A DNA stretch of 64,000 bases from Callorhinus ursinus (GCF_003265705.1 NW_020312966.1:20521436-20585435), one strand, 5' to 3'. Counted from the stretch's first letter, positions 45,042 to 55,836 are shown. A program made the numbers and translations. The notes: generated from the sequence alone by a model not told the origin.

Positions 45042-47215
45042 ACATTAAATAATGAAGGAAAAAAACACATGATCATCTCAACTGATGCCGAAAAGGCATT
45101 TGACAAAAATCCAGCACCTCTTAATGATCAAAAACACTAAAAAAAAAACAAAAAACAAAATACCATGCAAATAGGAAGGAACTTCCTCAAGATGATAAAG
45201 GTCATTTATGAAAACCCACAACTAACATCATATTAAATGGTGAAAGACTGAAAGCTTTCCCCCTCAGATTAGGAACAAGACAAAATTCCCTACTTCCACC
45301 ACTGCTGTTTAATATTATACTGGAAGTTCTAGCCAGAGCAATTAGGTGAAAAGAAAAATGTAAAATGCATCAAAATTAGAAAGGAAGAAATAAAACTTTC
45401 TTTATTCACAGATGAAATTGTTGTATATACAGAATAGCTCAGAATCTTTAAGAAAGCAACTAAAGCTAAAAATGTTGTAGGTTACAAGGTAAACACATAA
45501 AAACCAGTTGTTTTTCTGTGCACTAGCAGTGAACAATCCAAAAATGAAATTAAGAAAGCAATTTCATTTACAGTAGCATCTAAAAGAACAAAACATTCGG
45601 GAATAAATTTATCCAGGGAAGTGAAAGAATTATACACTGAAAACCTAAAACATTACTGAAAGAAACTAAAGAAGACTTTAATGGGAAGATATTTGTGTTT
45701 ATGTATAGTCAGACTTAGTATTAAGATGTCAGTATTGTTCAAAGCAACCTACAGATTCAACACAGTCCCCATCAGTATTCTGATAGCTGTTTTTGCAGAA
45801 ATGGAAAAGCGGATTCTCAAATTCATGTGGAATTGCAGAAACAAAACAAAACAAAAAAATACAAACTCCAGGTAGCTGAAACAATCTTTGAAAAGAATGC
45901 ATTTGGAAAACTTACACTTGCCAATTTTGAAAGTTGTTCTAGAGTTACAGTGATCAAAAATGTGGTATCTCCCTAGGTCTAGACATATAGATCAATGTAA
46001 TAGAATTGGCATTCCAGAAATCCATACCTTTATGGCCAGCTAATTTTTAACAAGGATACCAAGTCCATTCAATGGGGAAAGGATAGTTTCTTCACCAAAT
46101 GGTACTGGGACAACTGGATTTCCACATGCAAAGAATGAAGTTAGACCCTTGCCTCACTCCATATATAAAAAGTTAAAATGGTAAGACTCTTAAAAAAAAA
46201 AAACCACAAAAATAAATCTCCTTTACCTTGGATTTATCAATGGAATTTAGATATATCACCAAAACGCAAGCAGCAAAAGAATGGATAAATTGTACTTCAT
46301 CAAAATTTGAAACTTTATGCATCAAAGGACATTATCAAGAAACTGAAACGATAGTCCTCAGAATGGGAGAAAATATTTATGTCATAAATTTGATGAGTTA
46401 AATATCCAGAATATATAAAGAACTCCTACAATTCAACAAAAAGACAACCCAATTAGAAAATGGGCAAAAGATACGAATAGACATTTCTTTGAAGAAGATA
46501 AGCCCGTGAAAAGCTGCTTAAAAGCAATCATTAGAAAACTGCAAACTAAAACCACATTGAGAGATATCATTTCACACCTGCTAAGATGTCTGTAGTTTAT
46601 AAAATGGAAAATTGAAAGTGTTGGTGAGGACAGAGAGAACTTGTAACACTCATATATTGCTAGTGCAAATGTAAAACGTGGCTCTTCCTCAAAAAGTTAA
46701 ATGTAGAATTACCATATGATGTAGCAGTTTCACCCCTCAATCTATACCTGAAAGAATTAGAAACAGGTACTCAGATACTTGTTTCCCTGTTTACTGCAGC
46801 ATTATTCACAATTGCCAGGTGGATACAACCTAAATGTCTGTCAGCATACGAGTGGATAAAGAAAATGTGGTATATACATACAATTTAATATTATTTAGCC
46901 ATAAAAAGGGATGGAGTTCTGATACAAGGTACAGCAAGAACATTATGCTGTGTGAGAACATTATGCTGTGTGAAATAAGCTAAATACAAAAGACCAACAC
47001 TATGATTCTATTTATATACAGTATCTTCAGTAGACATATGCATAAAGACAGTAAGTAGGTTAGAGGTTAGCAGGGCCTGAGGCAAGGAGGAATAAGGAGT
47101 TTTTGCTTTGGATACGGAGTTTTTGTTTGGGGTGATACAAAGTTTTGGACATTGACAGTGGTAATAGTTGCACAATGTTGTGATTGTAATAAATGTCACT
47201 GAAATGTAAAATAAA
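45042..47215 (+). mobile_element. Older LINE-1 (L1MA-like), continuation to the 3' end
   Basis: The RT region resumes (ATGATCATCTCAACTGATGC, GGCATTTGACAAAAATCC) and runs through the ORF2 C-terminus. The old 3' UTR follows (GGTTAGCAGGGCCTGAGG, TTGCACAATGTTGTGA, CACTGAAATG). All frames are broken. An 18-bp tandem duplication lies at 46937-46972. Confidence 0.85.
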
Positions 47216-47283
47216 AATTAAAAGCTAATGAAATGAATAGTCAAGCCAGATACTAGGAGAAAATATTTACAAGATATTTATTT

Positions 47284-47416
47284 GGGGGCACCTGGGTCAC
47301 TTAGTCATTAAGCGGCTGGCTCTTGATTTTGACTCAGGTCATGATCCTGGGCTCCATGCTCAGTGGAGAGTCCGCTTCCTCTCTCTCTCAAAAACAAATA
47401 ACCTTAAAAAAAAAAG
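47284..47416 (+). mobile_element. Can-SINE, internally shortened
   Basis: GGGGGCACCTGGGTCACTTA, GGTCATGATCCTGGGCTCC, CCTCTCTCTCTC and AAAACAAATAACCTT then an A-tail. The middle part is shorter than in other copies. Confidence 0.85.
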
Positions 47417-47934
47417 GATTGATATCCAATATTATAAAGACAACTGAATTTTAAAATAGGCAGAAAATTTGAACAGATACTTCACAAAAGAAGACATACA
47501 AATGACTAGTAAGTCCACTTAAAAGTGTTCAATATCATGAGTCATCAGGGAAAGGCAAATTCAAATGACAATAAGGTACTGCTGTACCTTCAGTACAATA
47601 GCCTGAATTTAAAGGATTGACAACACTAAGTGTTGGAAAGGATGTGGAGCAACTGGACTTTCATACATTATTGCTGGGAATTGGGGTTCCCAACCAGTTA
47701 AGAAGAGGTCTGCCAGTTTCTTACAAAAGTAAGCATGTACTTGTCCTCAAGATCCAGCATTTCTACCCATTTTACCTAAGAGAAATGGAAAACAAATGGT
47801 CACAAAGGACTTAACAGGAATGTTTGTAGCCATTTTATTCATAATAGCTAGAAAATTTGGAAATGGTGCATGTGTCCATCAGTAGAGGAATGGATAAACA
47901 AAATGTAGTTTTGTTTCGCACATGGAGTGTGATT

Positions 47935-48350
47935 ATTTTTTTTAAAGATTTATTTACTGGGGCACCTGGGTGACTCAGTGGTTAGGCGTCTGCCTTCGGC
48001 TCAGGTCATGGCCCCAGGGTCCTGGGATTGAGCCCCGCATCAGGCTCCCTGCTCGGCGGGAAGCCTGCTTCTCCCTCTCCCACTCCCCCTGCTTATGTTT
48101 CCTCTCTCGCTGTCTCTCTCTCTGTCAAATAAATAAATAAAATCCTTTTAAAAAAAGATTTATTTACTTATTTGAGAGAGAGAGCAAGAGAGCATGAGCA
48201 TGGTGGGAGAGGGGCGGGGGGGGTTGGAAAGAAGCCAACTCCCTGATGAGCAGGGATCCTGACACAGGGCTCGATTCCAGGACCCCAAGATCATGACCTG
48301 AGCTGAAGGCAGAAGCACAACTGACTGAGCCACCCTCCCCAGGTGCCCCT
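47935..48350 (-). mobile_element. Can-SINE, antisense, split by a sense SINE
   Basis: It begins TTTTTTTAAAGATTTATTTACT, breaks at 47958, resumes at 48169 with TATTTGAGAGAGAGAGC and ends CCACCCTCCCCAGGTGCCCCT. The break is exactly at the target duplication of the inserted sense SINE. Confidence 0.9.
47959..48153 (+). mobile_element. Can-SINE (SINEC), sense, inserted in an antisense SINE
   Basis: A near-consensus copy (GGGGCACCTGGGTGACTCAG, CCCACTCCCCCTGCTTATGT, AAATAAATAAATAAAATCC) flanked by a perfect 15-bp duplication, AAAGATTTATTTACT, at 47944-47958 and 48154-48168. It is younger than its host SINE. Confidence 0.95.
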
Positions 48351-48705
48351 CAATGGAATATTATTTAGCAATTAAAAGGAATGAATAAAGAATAACAGGG
48401 ATTTATCTCAAAAGCATACTAGATGAAAGAAGCATTACACAAAACGTACAGAGGGCTTGATTCCATTTATATGAATCTCTAGAACAGGCAAAACTAATCC
48501 ATGATGGAGAAATTTTCAGTGTATTTGTTGCCTCTGGGATATGGACGGAGAGGGAGTAGTAGAGATTGATTAGGTACATAGGTTCAGGTTTCAGAGGAGT
48601 GCTAATGTTCTGTATCTTGAGAGGAGTTTGGGTTATATTTGCCAAAACTCATTTAGATCTGCACATTTCATTTTATGTAAATTGCATCAAATAAAAAACT
48701 CTAGT

Positions 48706-49165
48706 TCATGGTATAAAGAAAAAATAATTCTGGGCTTTGATGACAGTCACGCAGTGGCATGTTTTATGGGGCTGTCATCCCTGACCTGGGGCAGTTACAG
48801 CCCAATGCTGTACCGCGTACTCACCGTGTATGTGAATAACATGTGCTTGAAGCTACATCTTGCTTGATTATCAGTTTGTAGACTCTAAGCAAGATGTGCA
48901 AATGGTGTTTAAGGAAGCTTTTCTTTCTCCAGAATGTCCCCTCTGATGACAAAATTGTTGGTGCCCAGATTTGAACAGTTGTTAAAAAAAAAAAAAAAGG
49001 CTCAGCAAGATAAATGGAAGAAATAGTGTGCAATAATCTGATATGTTTTTCAGGAATGAAAGAGTATGCATAAAATCACATTTTTCTCTTGATGTCCGTT
49101 GTAACTTCCAACAATCTTGATGGAAAATATAGTCGTATTCAGAACCTTCTGGGGACGTCCAAATT
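48706..49165. other. Unique intronic sequence
   Basis: No gene is seen. An A-run lies at about 48985-48998. Confidence 0.5.
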
Positions 49166-49170
49166 TTTCT

Positions 49171-49378
49171 TTCCTGAGTGCTCCAGTGTTTCTTTTATAT
49201 TGCTTCAAATAAGGATCACCTGCAGTGTTGGTTCAAAATGCGTATTTCCTACGCTCTTCTCCTGGAGAGTCTGCCTCAGTGGGGGAGTGATGGGGGTCAT
49301 GAAATTTGTCCTTTCAACAAGTACATCAAGTAAATTGTATCAAATTGTTTGGGAAATGTTGCTTTCAGATTGTCAGTA
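49171..49378. repeat. MER5-group-like relic
   Basis: CTCCAGTGTTTCTTTTATAT, AAGGATCACCTGCAGTGTTG and TGGGAAATGTTGCTTTCAG show a MER5-like arrangement. Moderate to weak. Confidence 0.35.
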
Positions 49379-49439
49379 AAGGCACTGGAAAGAAAATACT
49401 CCTATAATCCTTAGTGGTGAAAAACAATGTACAATATTA

Positions 49440-49640
49440 TTGAATAACAGTTACTGTCTTCCAATCACTCTTCTAAAATGCTTTGGTTGTGTTGCTTGTC
49501 TAAGCCTCCCCAAAGCTGGAGGTGCTGTTACTATCTCATATTACGGAGAAGGAAACCCTTTCAGAGAGGACAAATAATTCACCCTCGGTCACAAAGATAG
49601 GCAGGGACAGGGTCAGGCTTTAAACCCAGAGATTCTGGCT
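49440..49640 (-). repeat. MIR relic, antisense
   Basis: GGTGCTGTTACTATCTCATA, GGAGAAGGAAACCCTTTCAG and AATTCACCCTCGGTCAC correspond to the reversed MIR core. Confidence 0.65.
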
Positions 49641-50189
49641 GCAGAGCCCACACCTTGGCTGGGAACGTGCTCGGCTGCAGTCTGGGTTCTCAGAAGAGTG
49701 GCTTTTCCTTCAGGGCTGGCAGGTGTCTCCTGCAGTAGGGAGGTGTGGTAGTAGCCCCCTGCCTCCGTCTTCCTTACCTGCTCGCCAGCCGTGCAGCACT
49801 AGCGATCCTGAATGGCGCGCAGGTTGGAAGGCTCTGGCTTGGTGGCTCATTCACAGCAGGCCCGTGGGCGTGCTGCAGCTCGTCCTCACCACGGGGCAGT
49901 AAGTCTGCCGTAATGAAGGCGATGCCAGTTGGGGTGTCAGGCATCCTCCGCTCCTTCCCACCTCACCCTGTGCCACCCGTCCTGCTGACTTCCACGGTGC
50001 TTATGGGGCTCGTCCCCTTTTTGACGATTGTGTTTTCCTTGTTAAAATTGATCCTCAACCTCCAGAGAGTTTTTTCCCCTCAGTTCTGCTTTCACTGACT
50101 GTATCCTTCAAGTTTGTTGTTTTGTGTCTTTCTTCTTTTTTAGCACTTTTGTGACTTCTGTTTCTTGTGTATCTTTGTTAAAAAGAGTT
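49641..50189. other. GC-richer unique sequence
   Basis: Less AT-rich than its surroundings. The 117-codon frame at 49745-50098 has no recognisable family, splice context or paired exon, so I leave it as unannotated intron. Confidence 0.45.
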
Positions 50190-50196
50190 GTTTCCA

Positions 50197-50399
50197 GGGA
50201 CACCTGGGTGGCTCAGTCAGTTAAGCAACTGCCGTCGGCTCAGGTCATGATCCCGGGGTCCTGGGATGGAGGCCTGCGTCGGGGCTCCCTGCTCCTCCCT
50301 GCTCTGCGGGGAGTGTGCTTCTCCCTCTGCCTCTGCCTGCCGTCCCCCTGCTTGCGCGCTCTCTCTCTCTCTCAAATAAATAAAATTAAAAAAAAAAAA
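50197..50399 (+). mobile_element. Can-SINE (SINEC), full length
   Basis: GGGACACCTGGGTGGCTCAG, CAGGTCATGATCCCGGGG, a duplicated CTCCCTGCT, a CT block, CAAATAAATAAAATTA and an A-tail. GTTTCCA flanks it (50190-50196 and 50400-50406). Confidence 0.93.
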
Positions 50400-50572
50400 G
50401 TTTCCACATCACCACCCATGAGGAAACCTTACCAAAAAGTTGAACTCAAATTTGATTAAGGTAATGCAGAAGACGCGGGGCCATCCTAAACTACGCTTGA
50501 GGAATGCTCTTAGTAAAGTCCAGACATGAGAAACTTGACAGGAGCAAAGATACAGTTTCTTCATAAAGAAGA

Positions 50573-50615
50573 GGTGGGTGGGGTCGGGGGAGGGAGAGGG
50601 GAGGGAGAGGGAGAG
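50573..50615 (+). other. G-tract region, possible G-quadruplex
   Basis: More than six runs of three or more G occur within 43 bp on the plus strand (GGGTGGGG, GGGGGAGGG, GGGGAGGG, GGG). Confidence 0.6.
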
Positions 50616-51999
50616 ATGGAAGGGCAACCTCAGCGATGACACGATGTGAGAGAAAATTGCCCTGTGTATAGATCCTATATGGGTCCTTACTCAGACAGAC
50701 TGTGTAAAAAATAGACAATTAAAAAACGGAATGCTGATGAGGTGTGGTAATAATGAAATATTTACAGATGAAATGACATAATCTGTGACTAGCCTCAAAA
50801 ATCTGTGGCCGGCGGGGGGGGGGGGATGGAGTGTGCGGGAGGACCTGTGGATGGGTGGCCCTGGGTTTTAGTTGTTGAACTGGTTCCTCAGTACGTGAGG
50901 ATGCATTACCCTGTACTGTCTACTTGGGTATATATTTGAAGTTCTCTTCTCTAATAAAAAGTCACAGTGTATGCTTATAACCTTTCTTCATCTGCACAAA
51001 CCTCCAGAATTAATAAAGTAGTTCTTACATTAAAATTGATGTAAGGAGTTTTCATTTCCCTCATCCTAACTCTCCATGTCTTCCTTGGCCTGCTAAGATT
51101 TTGTGCCCATATTTTCTGACAGGGTCTTTCTAGGCGAACCAAACTTTCAGGAATCAGTTGCCTTAAGCATCTGCATTAATAGAGTCTGATCAAATTGGGT
51201 AATTTGAGTGAAGTATAACGGAGGCAAAGTCAAGTGGATGAGAATCTCCAGGTCTTCCACTAAACATCCGCTCTTGGTGACAGGCTCACAAAGGTCAGTT
51301 TTACTGATTTACCTGAGTTGAATTTGAGGGAGCAGGTGCAGTCGCTTGCTGCTATTGTCCTGCACCTGCTTCACCTCAGGTGAGGAGAAACAGCTGTTCA
51401 GTGCGGAATAGCATTACCCTGTGGGTGGGTCTGGAATGATCCCAACTATGCAGCTCTTTGTGCAGCCTCATTTTTAATAGCTGATATTTTTGACTTGGCA
51501 TCACAAAAGAAGAACATTAGGACATCTTAATCAGGTACTAAATTCTTTGGGATTTTGACTGGAGTCAGTAAGATAAGCATGATTCATTCAAGTTGCTGCA
51601 CTGAATGCAGTTTATAGCTTACTGCCAACGAGGTGTTTGCTGGCCTTTTGCTTGCCTCGGAGCAAAAGAACAATAGGGTTCAACGCACCTGCCTCCACAC
51701 GGTATATCTAAATGGTTCTTAGCATATTCAATTTAGATCTCATGCCTGTAGCAACTGTTTTTCAATAATTACGATAAAGAGTAAAGGATATATGGAATGT
51801 GGAGGTTAGATTATTTGAGCGGGGAGGGCCTGACCCTGGGGGAACATAATGTCAGTTTTGAAGTGTATTTGCCATATTGCATAATTTTCTGTTGTGTATG
51901 TAGCTGCATTTATCTGTATTGTTTCCAGGCTTTTCTCTTTGGTCGTATGTAGAATGTGTAATGGTTCCAAGTACTTCTGCAGTCGGATGAATCACTGTT
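50616..51999. other. Repeat-free intron segment
   Basis: No gene or transposon is seen. A G-run lies at 50814-50825, and an E-box cluster with a palindrome at 51331-51396 (see findings). Confidence 0.5.
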
Positions 52000-52004
52000 C
52001 TCCT

Positions 52005-52137
52005 ATTTGCTGAATCTGTGTGACTTTGGATGAGTTATTTAATACCTCTCTTCTGAGTTGCCTGTCTGCAAAATGAGGATAATGACCGAACTAACTTCGT
52101 GGAGCCATAGTAGGAATCAAATGAAAAGATGTATGGA
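52005..52137 (+). repeat. MIR, split by SINEs
   Basis: GTGTGACTTTGGATGAGTTA, CTGTCTGCAAAATGAGGATA and AAGATGTATGGA follow the MIR core. The element continues after the SINE nest with TATGGAAAGGGCTTAGCAAC at 52511-52545. Confidence 0.75.
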
Positions 52138-52509
52138 GGGGCACCTGGGTGGCTCAGTCAGTTGAGTGTCTGCCTTCGGCTCAGGTCATGATCTCAGGGA
52201 TTGAGTCCCGTATCAGGCTCCCTCCTCGGTAGGGAGCCTGCTTCTTCTGCGTCCTGCTCCCCCTGCTTGTGCTCTCTCTCTCTCACTCTTTTTTTTTTAA
52301 GATTTTATTTGAGAGAGAGAATGTGAGAGAGAGAGCACATGAGAGCGGGGAGGAGCAGAGGGAGAAGCCGACTCCCTGCTGAGCAGGGAGCCCGATGCGG
52401 GACTCGATCCCGGGACTCCAGGATCATGACCTGAGCCGAAGGCAGTCGCTCAACCAACTGAGCCACCCAGGCGCCCTAAATAAAATCTTAAAAAAAAAAA
52501 AAAAAAAAA
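52138..52509 (+). mobile_element. Can-SINE (SINEC), sense, split by an antisense SINE
   Basis: Head GGGGCACCTGGGTGGCTCAG to the CT block at about 52288. After the nested element come TAAATAAAATCTT and a long A-tail at 52477-52509. The duplication GTATGGA is at 52131-52137 and 52510-52516. Confidence 0.93.
52289..52476 (-). mobile_element. Can-SINE (SINEC), antisense, nested
   Basis: Starts TTTTTTTTTTAAGATTTTAT, then GA-repeats and GCTGAGCAGGGAGCCCGATG, and ends GAGCCACCCAGGCGCCC. It lies in the CT block of the host SINE, giving a head-facing inverted pair. Confidence 0.95.
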
Positions 52510-52799
52510 GTATGGAAAGGGCTTAGCAACAGGCTAAGTGCTTCAGAACTGATGATAATGCTGGTGAAGAAGAATAGGAGGGGAGGGAGAGAAGGACTAA
52601 TACAGTAGTGTGTAAGCAAAAAGATTGGGTATATAACTTTGAACATTTCTTACTAGAACAGAAATGAACATTATTTCATGCTAACAATACAGTCCTTGTC
52701 AAAGCATTCAGGTGGTGTGATTGTAAATGAAATGTAAATACATAGAAAGGAAACGTGTTTCAAACTTTTTGACATGTAATTGTGTACTAAGTACATTTT

Positions 52800-52817
52800 T
52801 TTTAAAGACTTATTTAT

Positions 52818-52849
<32 letters not shown>

Positions 52850-52990
52850 CACATGAGAGGGGGGAGGGCCAGAGGGAGAAGCAGTCTCCTCGCTGAGCCG
52901 GGAGCCCGATGCAGGACTCGATCGCGGGACTCCAGGATCACGACTTGAGCCGAAGGCAGTTGCTTAACCAACTGAGCCACCCAGGCGCCC
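52800..52990 (-). mobile_element. Can-SINE (SINEC), antisense, perfect target duplication
   Basis: TTTTTTAAAGACTTATTTAT, a long (GA)n, GCTGAGCCGGGAGCCCGATG, and the end GAGCCACCCAGGCGCCC. A perfect 17-bp duplication TGTACTAAGTACATTTT lies at 52783-52799 and 52991-53007. Confidence 0.96.
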
Positions 52991-53007
52991 TGTACTAAGT
53001 ACATTTT

Positions 53008-53780
53008 AATCAAGAGGAGAATGGAATTGTTGTCAAGGACCTTGGTAGTTCGTTTGCTTATTGGCTGTGTACTGAGTATCTAAAATGGTATTTTGGAGTT
53101 AATCTGATGAGTAATTTCTAGTTCAGGGTATTATTGACCTCACCTATTTGATTCCTTAAAAAATCAGCCTAACTACTTCTTAGTTAGGTATTGGTTTCTA
53201 AATCAGTGTATATATTTAACAAAAATTCTTCTATTCCTACCGTACCATTCAGATGGTCTTCTTCCATTAACAGTGATAAATTGAGTAGCATTAGAAATTG
53301 GGAGAATTAATCTCTGATTTTACATTTTATACTTTTTTTCTTCTTAATTTTTCCTTTTTTTTTTGCTGTGCTTTCAAACATATAGTACATAATTCTTCAA
53401 GTAGTAACGGGGAAAACACATTAATGCCTTAAATTTTTAAAAAGTCTTAAGTTTAAGCTGTTTTTTTTAAGAATTTTGCGTAATGACCTTCTTTGTAGTA
53501 AATTGAATGTAAAAGTTAAAAAAAAAAAGGCTACTCTTTCAAATCAGAGATTTTCCACTTAGGAAAGTTTGAAGGTCTTTTATTTCATATTTGAGTGTTA
53601 CACATGTCATAACTGACTCCACATTTATAGAGATAAACCATTGATTTATAGAGATGACCATTATTTTTATTTTTACACTAATTATGTACTTTCTAATTTT
53701 AGTTATGACAAAAATAACACACAAAAAATACATAATGTAATAGAGCAATACTGGTGTACTTTCCACAGAAAATGATTACA
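53008..53780. other. Unique AT-rich intron
   Basis: No gene or clear repeat is seen; several T- and A-runs are present. Confidence 0.5.
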
Positions 53781-53784
53781 TGTT

Positions 53785-54375
53785 AGTATTGTCACATGCT
53801 CTTTAGGTTTTTTTATTTTTAAGAAATAAAATATTACTGATAAATGTGAAATTCCCTGTCATCTCCTGTCAGGTTTTATTCTCCTGCTTCTCTACCAAAA
53901 GTAATTGCTGTTAAGAATTCGGTGTTTATCTTTTGTGTGTGTGTGTGTCTGTGTATCTCTTGCAAGTTTCTAACGTTAAAAAACGGTTTCATGCTTTCAA
54001 ATATTTTTCAAATTTTTTCTTCTCAAAATTTTGTATTATAGAGCTATTCGTGTTGGTCCATCTCTTTTTTTACGAATTTTAATAGCTCTGTAGTACTCCA
54101 TTAAATAAATTTACACTTCATTCATTGACATGATGATGGACATTTGGATTATTTCCAGTCATAAACAGTGGAATTCCAACGAGTGTTGCAATCATACTTG
54201 TTTCCTTGCATAAGCATGTGGGGGTTACTTGAGGGTGTATGTTCTCTGGGTTAATGAATATGCTTATTTTCAGCTTTGCTGGATATTACTCAAATCCTCT
54301 CATACACTCCTTCCAGCAGTGTGTATCCATTTCCCCACATCCTTACTCAGCTATTCGTTTTTAGAATTTAGATTT
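53785..54375 (-). mobile_element. Old LINE-1 fragment, antisense (L1MC/ME-like)
   Basis: CTGTAGTACTCCATTAAAT, GATGATGGACATTTGGATTA, TTTCCAGTCATAAACAGTGG, TTGCAATCATACTTGTTTCC and CTCCTTCCAGCAGTGTG reproduce the reversed L1M 3' region in order. It is heavily diverged. Confidence 0.65.
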
Positions 54376-55600
54376 ATAAAATGTGTATCAGGAGGATGAC
54401 CTTGAAGACCTTCTCTATCATTGTGCGTGAGATGATAGATACATTGATAACTAGATGGACAGACAGATGGCGATGCATTTGTTCAAGTAGGTATTTAGCA
54501 TCACTGGGTTGATCATCTCCTTTAGGCTATTTCAGAGTTTTCTAGTAACATCTAACATTGGCAATTGTGGGTGGTCTGTCAAGTCTCTTTCTCTTTAGCT
54601 TTGTTGAACTGCCACTGTTTATAATCATTCCTGGAAAGAAAGGGAATGGTTTTCCATAATAACCTACCCTAATTCAAGCACTGCAGGACCCAAATACACA
54701 CTCAGATGCACGACTGCCCTGTGGAAATATGCGTATTTTGATAGTCACTCCTTAAAATTGTCTTCCTCTACTTTCTTTACCCAGTGGCCCTTTGGAGGAA
54801 GCTACAAGGCTTATTTCCCTGTTTTCACTACAGCTTCTGATAGGCTGCCGCTTAGAGCCTGGTCTCCAGTATCGCTGCGCTCCGTCAAAGGAGAATCAGC
54901 ATTCTGGGCAGCCACTGAAAGGGAACACTGACAGATCAAAATTAAGAGATTGGGACTTGGAAGTAACCTTCTTTTCTTTTGAAATCATTTTATGAAATTT
55001 AACAATGGGTTGTGGGAGAATCGGTAATGAAGTCTTGGTAGAAATAGCAAGTAAAATATTTACATTATGTCCATTTGATATAAAATGCATATTTTCACAA
55101 TTGCTTAGATGAGTGTTTTCCACTGTTAAATAAAGGGTAGAGAATACCGTAAGTCCGTAACGAAAGCCATGGGTTGGGTTTTGTGGTTGAGAAATAAATG
55201 TATATAGTTGAGTTTGATTTGTGAGCTCATCAAATTAACATGGTTCTTTTTATTTTTCAGTTAGCATTTCAATGTAGTTTAGGCTTTTGTACCTCATGGT
55301 TGGAGCCTGAGACTCCTAGATGTTACCAAGTTGGGTATGGAATGTGGGGAGAGAGGAATCGCCAGGATGATGATTCCCTACCTTTCTCAAAATAAACCCC
55401 TCTTCTCAGAGAACTGTGGCCTTGGGAGTATCAATTATGTTCAACTCAATCAGGTTAAAATAAATGTTCCTGAGTTCAGAGGCTGAGTCTCAGAACTTAT
55501 TTTTTACTCAGACCTGCTACCTCTAAAGGAAAATAAATAGGACTTTATACTTGGAACTTCTATTGGTAGTAGTGAATTTTTTTAAAAAAAATTCTGTTTA
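54376..55600. other. Unique intronic sequence
   Basis: No gene or clear repeat is seen. Confidence 0.5.
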
Positions 55601-55613
55601 AAACTGACATTTA

Positions 55614-55823
55614 CTTTTTTTTAAAGGTTTATTTATTTTAGAGAGAGAGTGCATGCGAGCTGGTGGCGTGGGGTGGGCAGGGAGAAGGGGCAGAGGGAGA
55701 GAAGCAGACTCCCCTCCGTGCGTGGAGCCCATTGTGGGACTTGATCTCATGACAATGAGATCGTGACCTGAGCTGAAATCAAGAGTGGAGGCTTAACCGA
55801 TTGAGCCACCCAGGCTCCCCCCG
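55614..55823 (-). mobile_element. Can-SINE, antisense, older copy
   Basis: TTTTTTTAAAGGTTTATTTA, a GA-rich middle, TGGAGCCCATTGTGGGACTT, and the end GAGCCACCCAGGCTCCCC. The perfect 13-bp duplication AAACTGACATTTA lies at 55601-55613 and 55824-55836. Confidence 0.93.
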
Positions 55824-55836
55824 AAACTGACATTTA

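Larger units (their letters stand above)
47230..48705 (+). mobile_element. Third LINE-1 fragment, sense, cut by three SINEs
   Basis: ORF2 C-terminal sequence (AGGAGAAAATATTTACAAG, then after a SINE GATTGATATCCAATATT, GGATGTGGAGCAACTGGAC, GAATGGATAAACAAAATG). It is interrupted at about 47935-48350 by nested SINEs and ends with a 3' UTR (ATGGAATATTATTTAGCAAT to AATTGCATCAAATAAAAAAC). It repeats the ORF2 end already seen in the L1 just upstream, so it is a separate insertion. Confidence 0.8.

Noticed and set aside
49745..50098. 117-codon frame in GC-richer sequence as a possible exon or nested gene
   Set aside because: No recognisable domain, no promoter or Kozak context worth noting, and no splice-site pairing. 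The GC content alone lengthens open frames.
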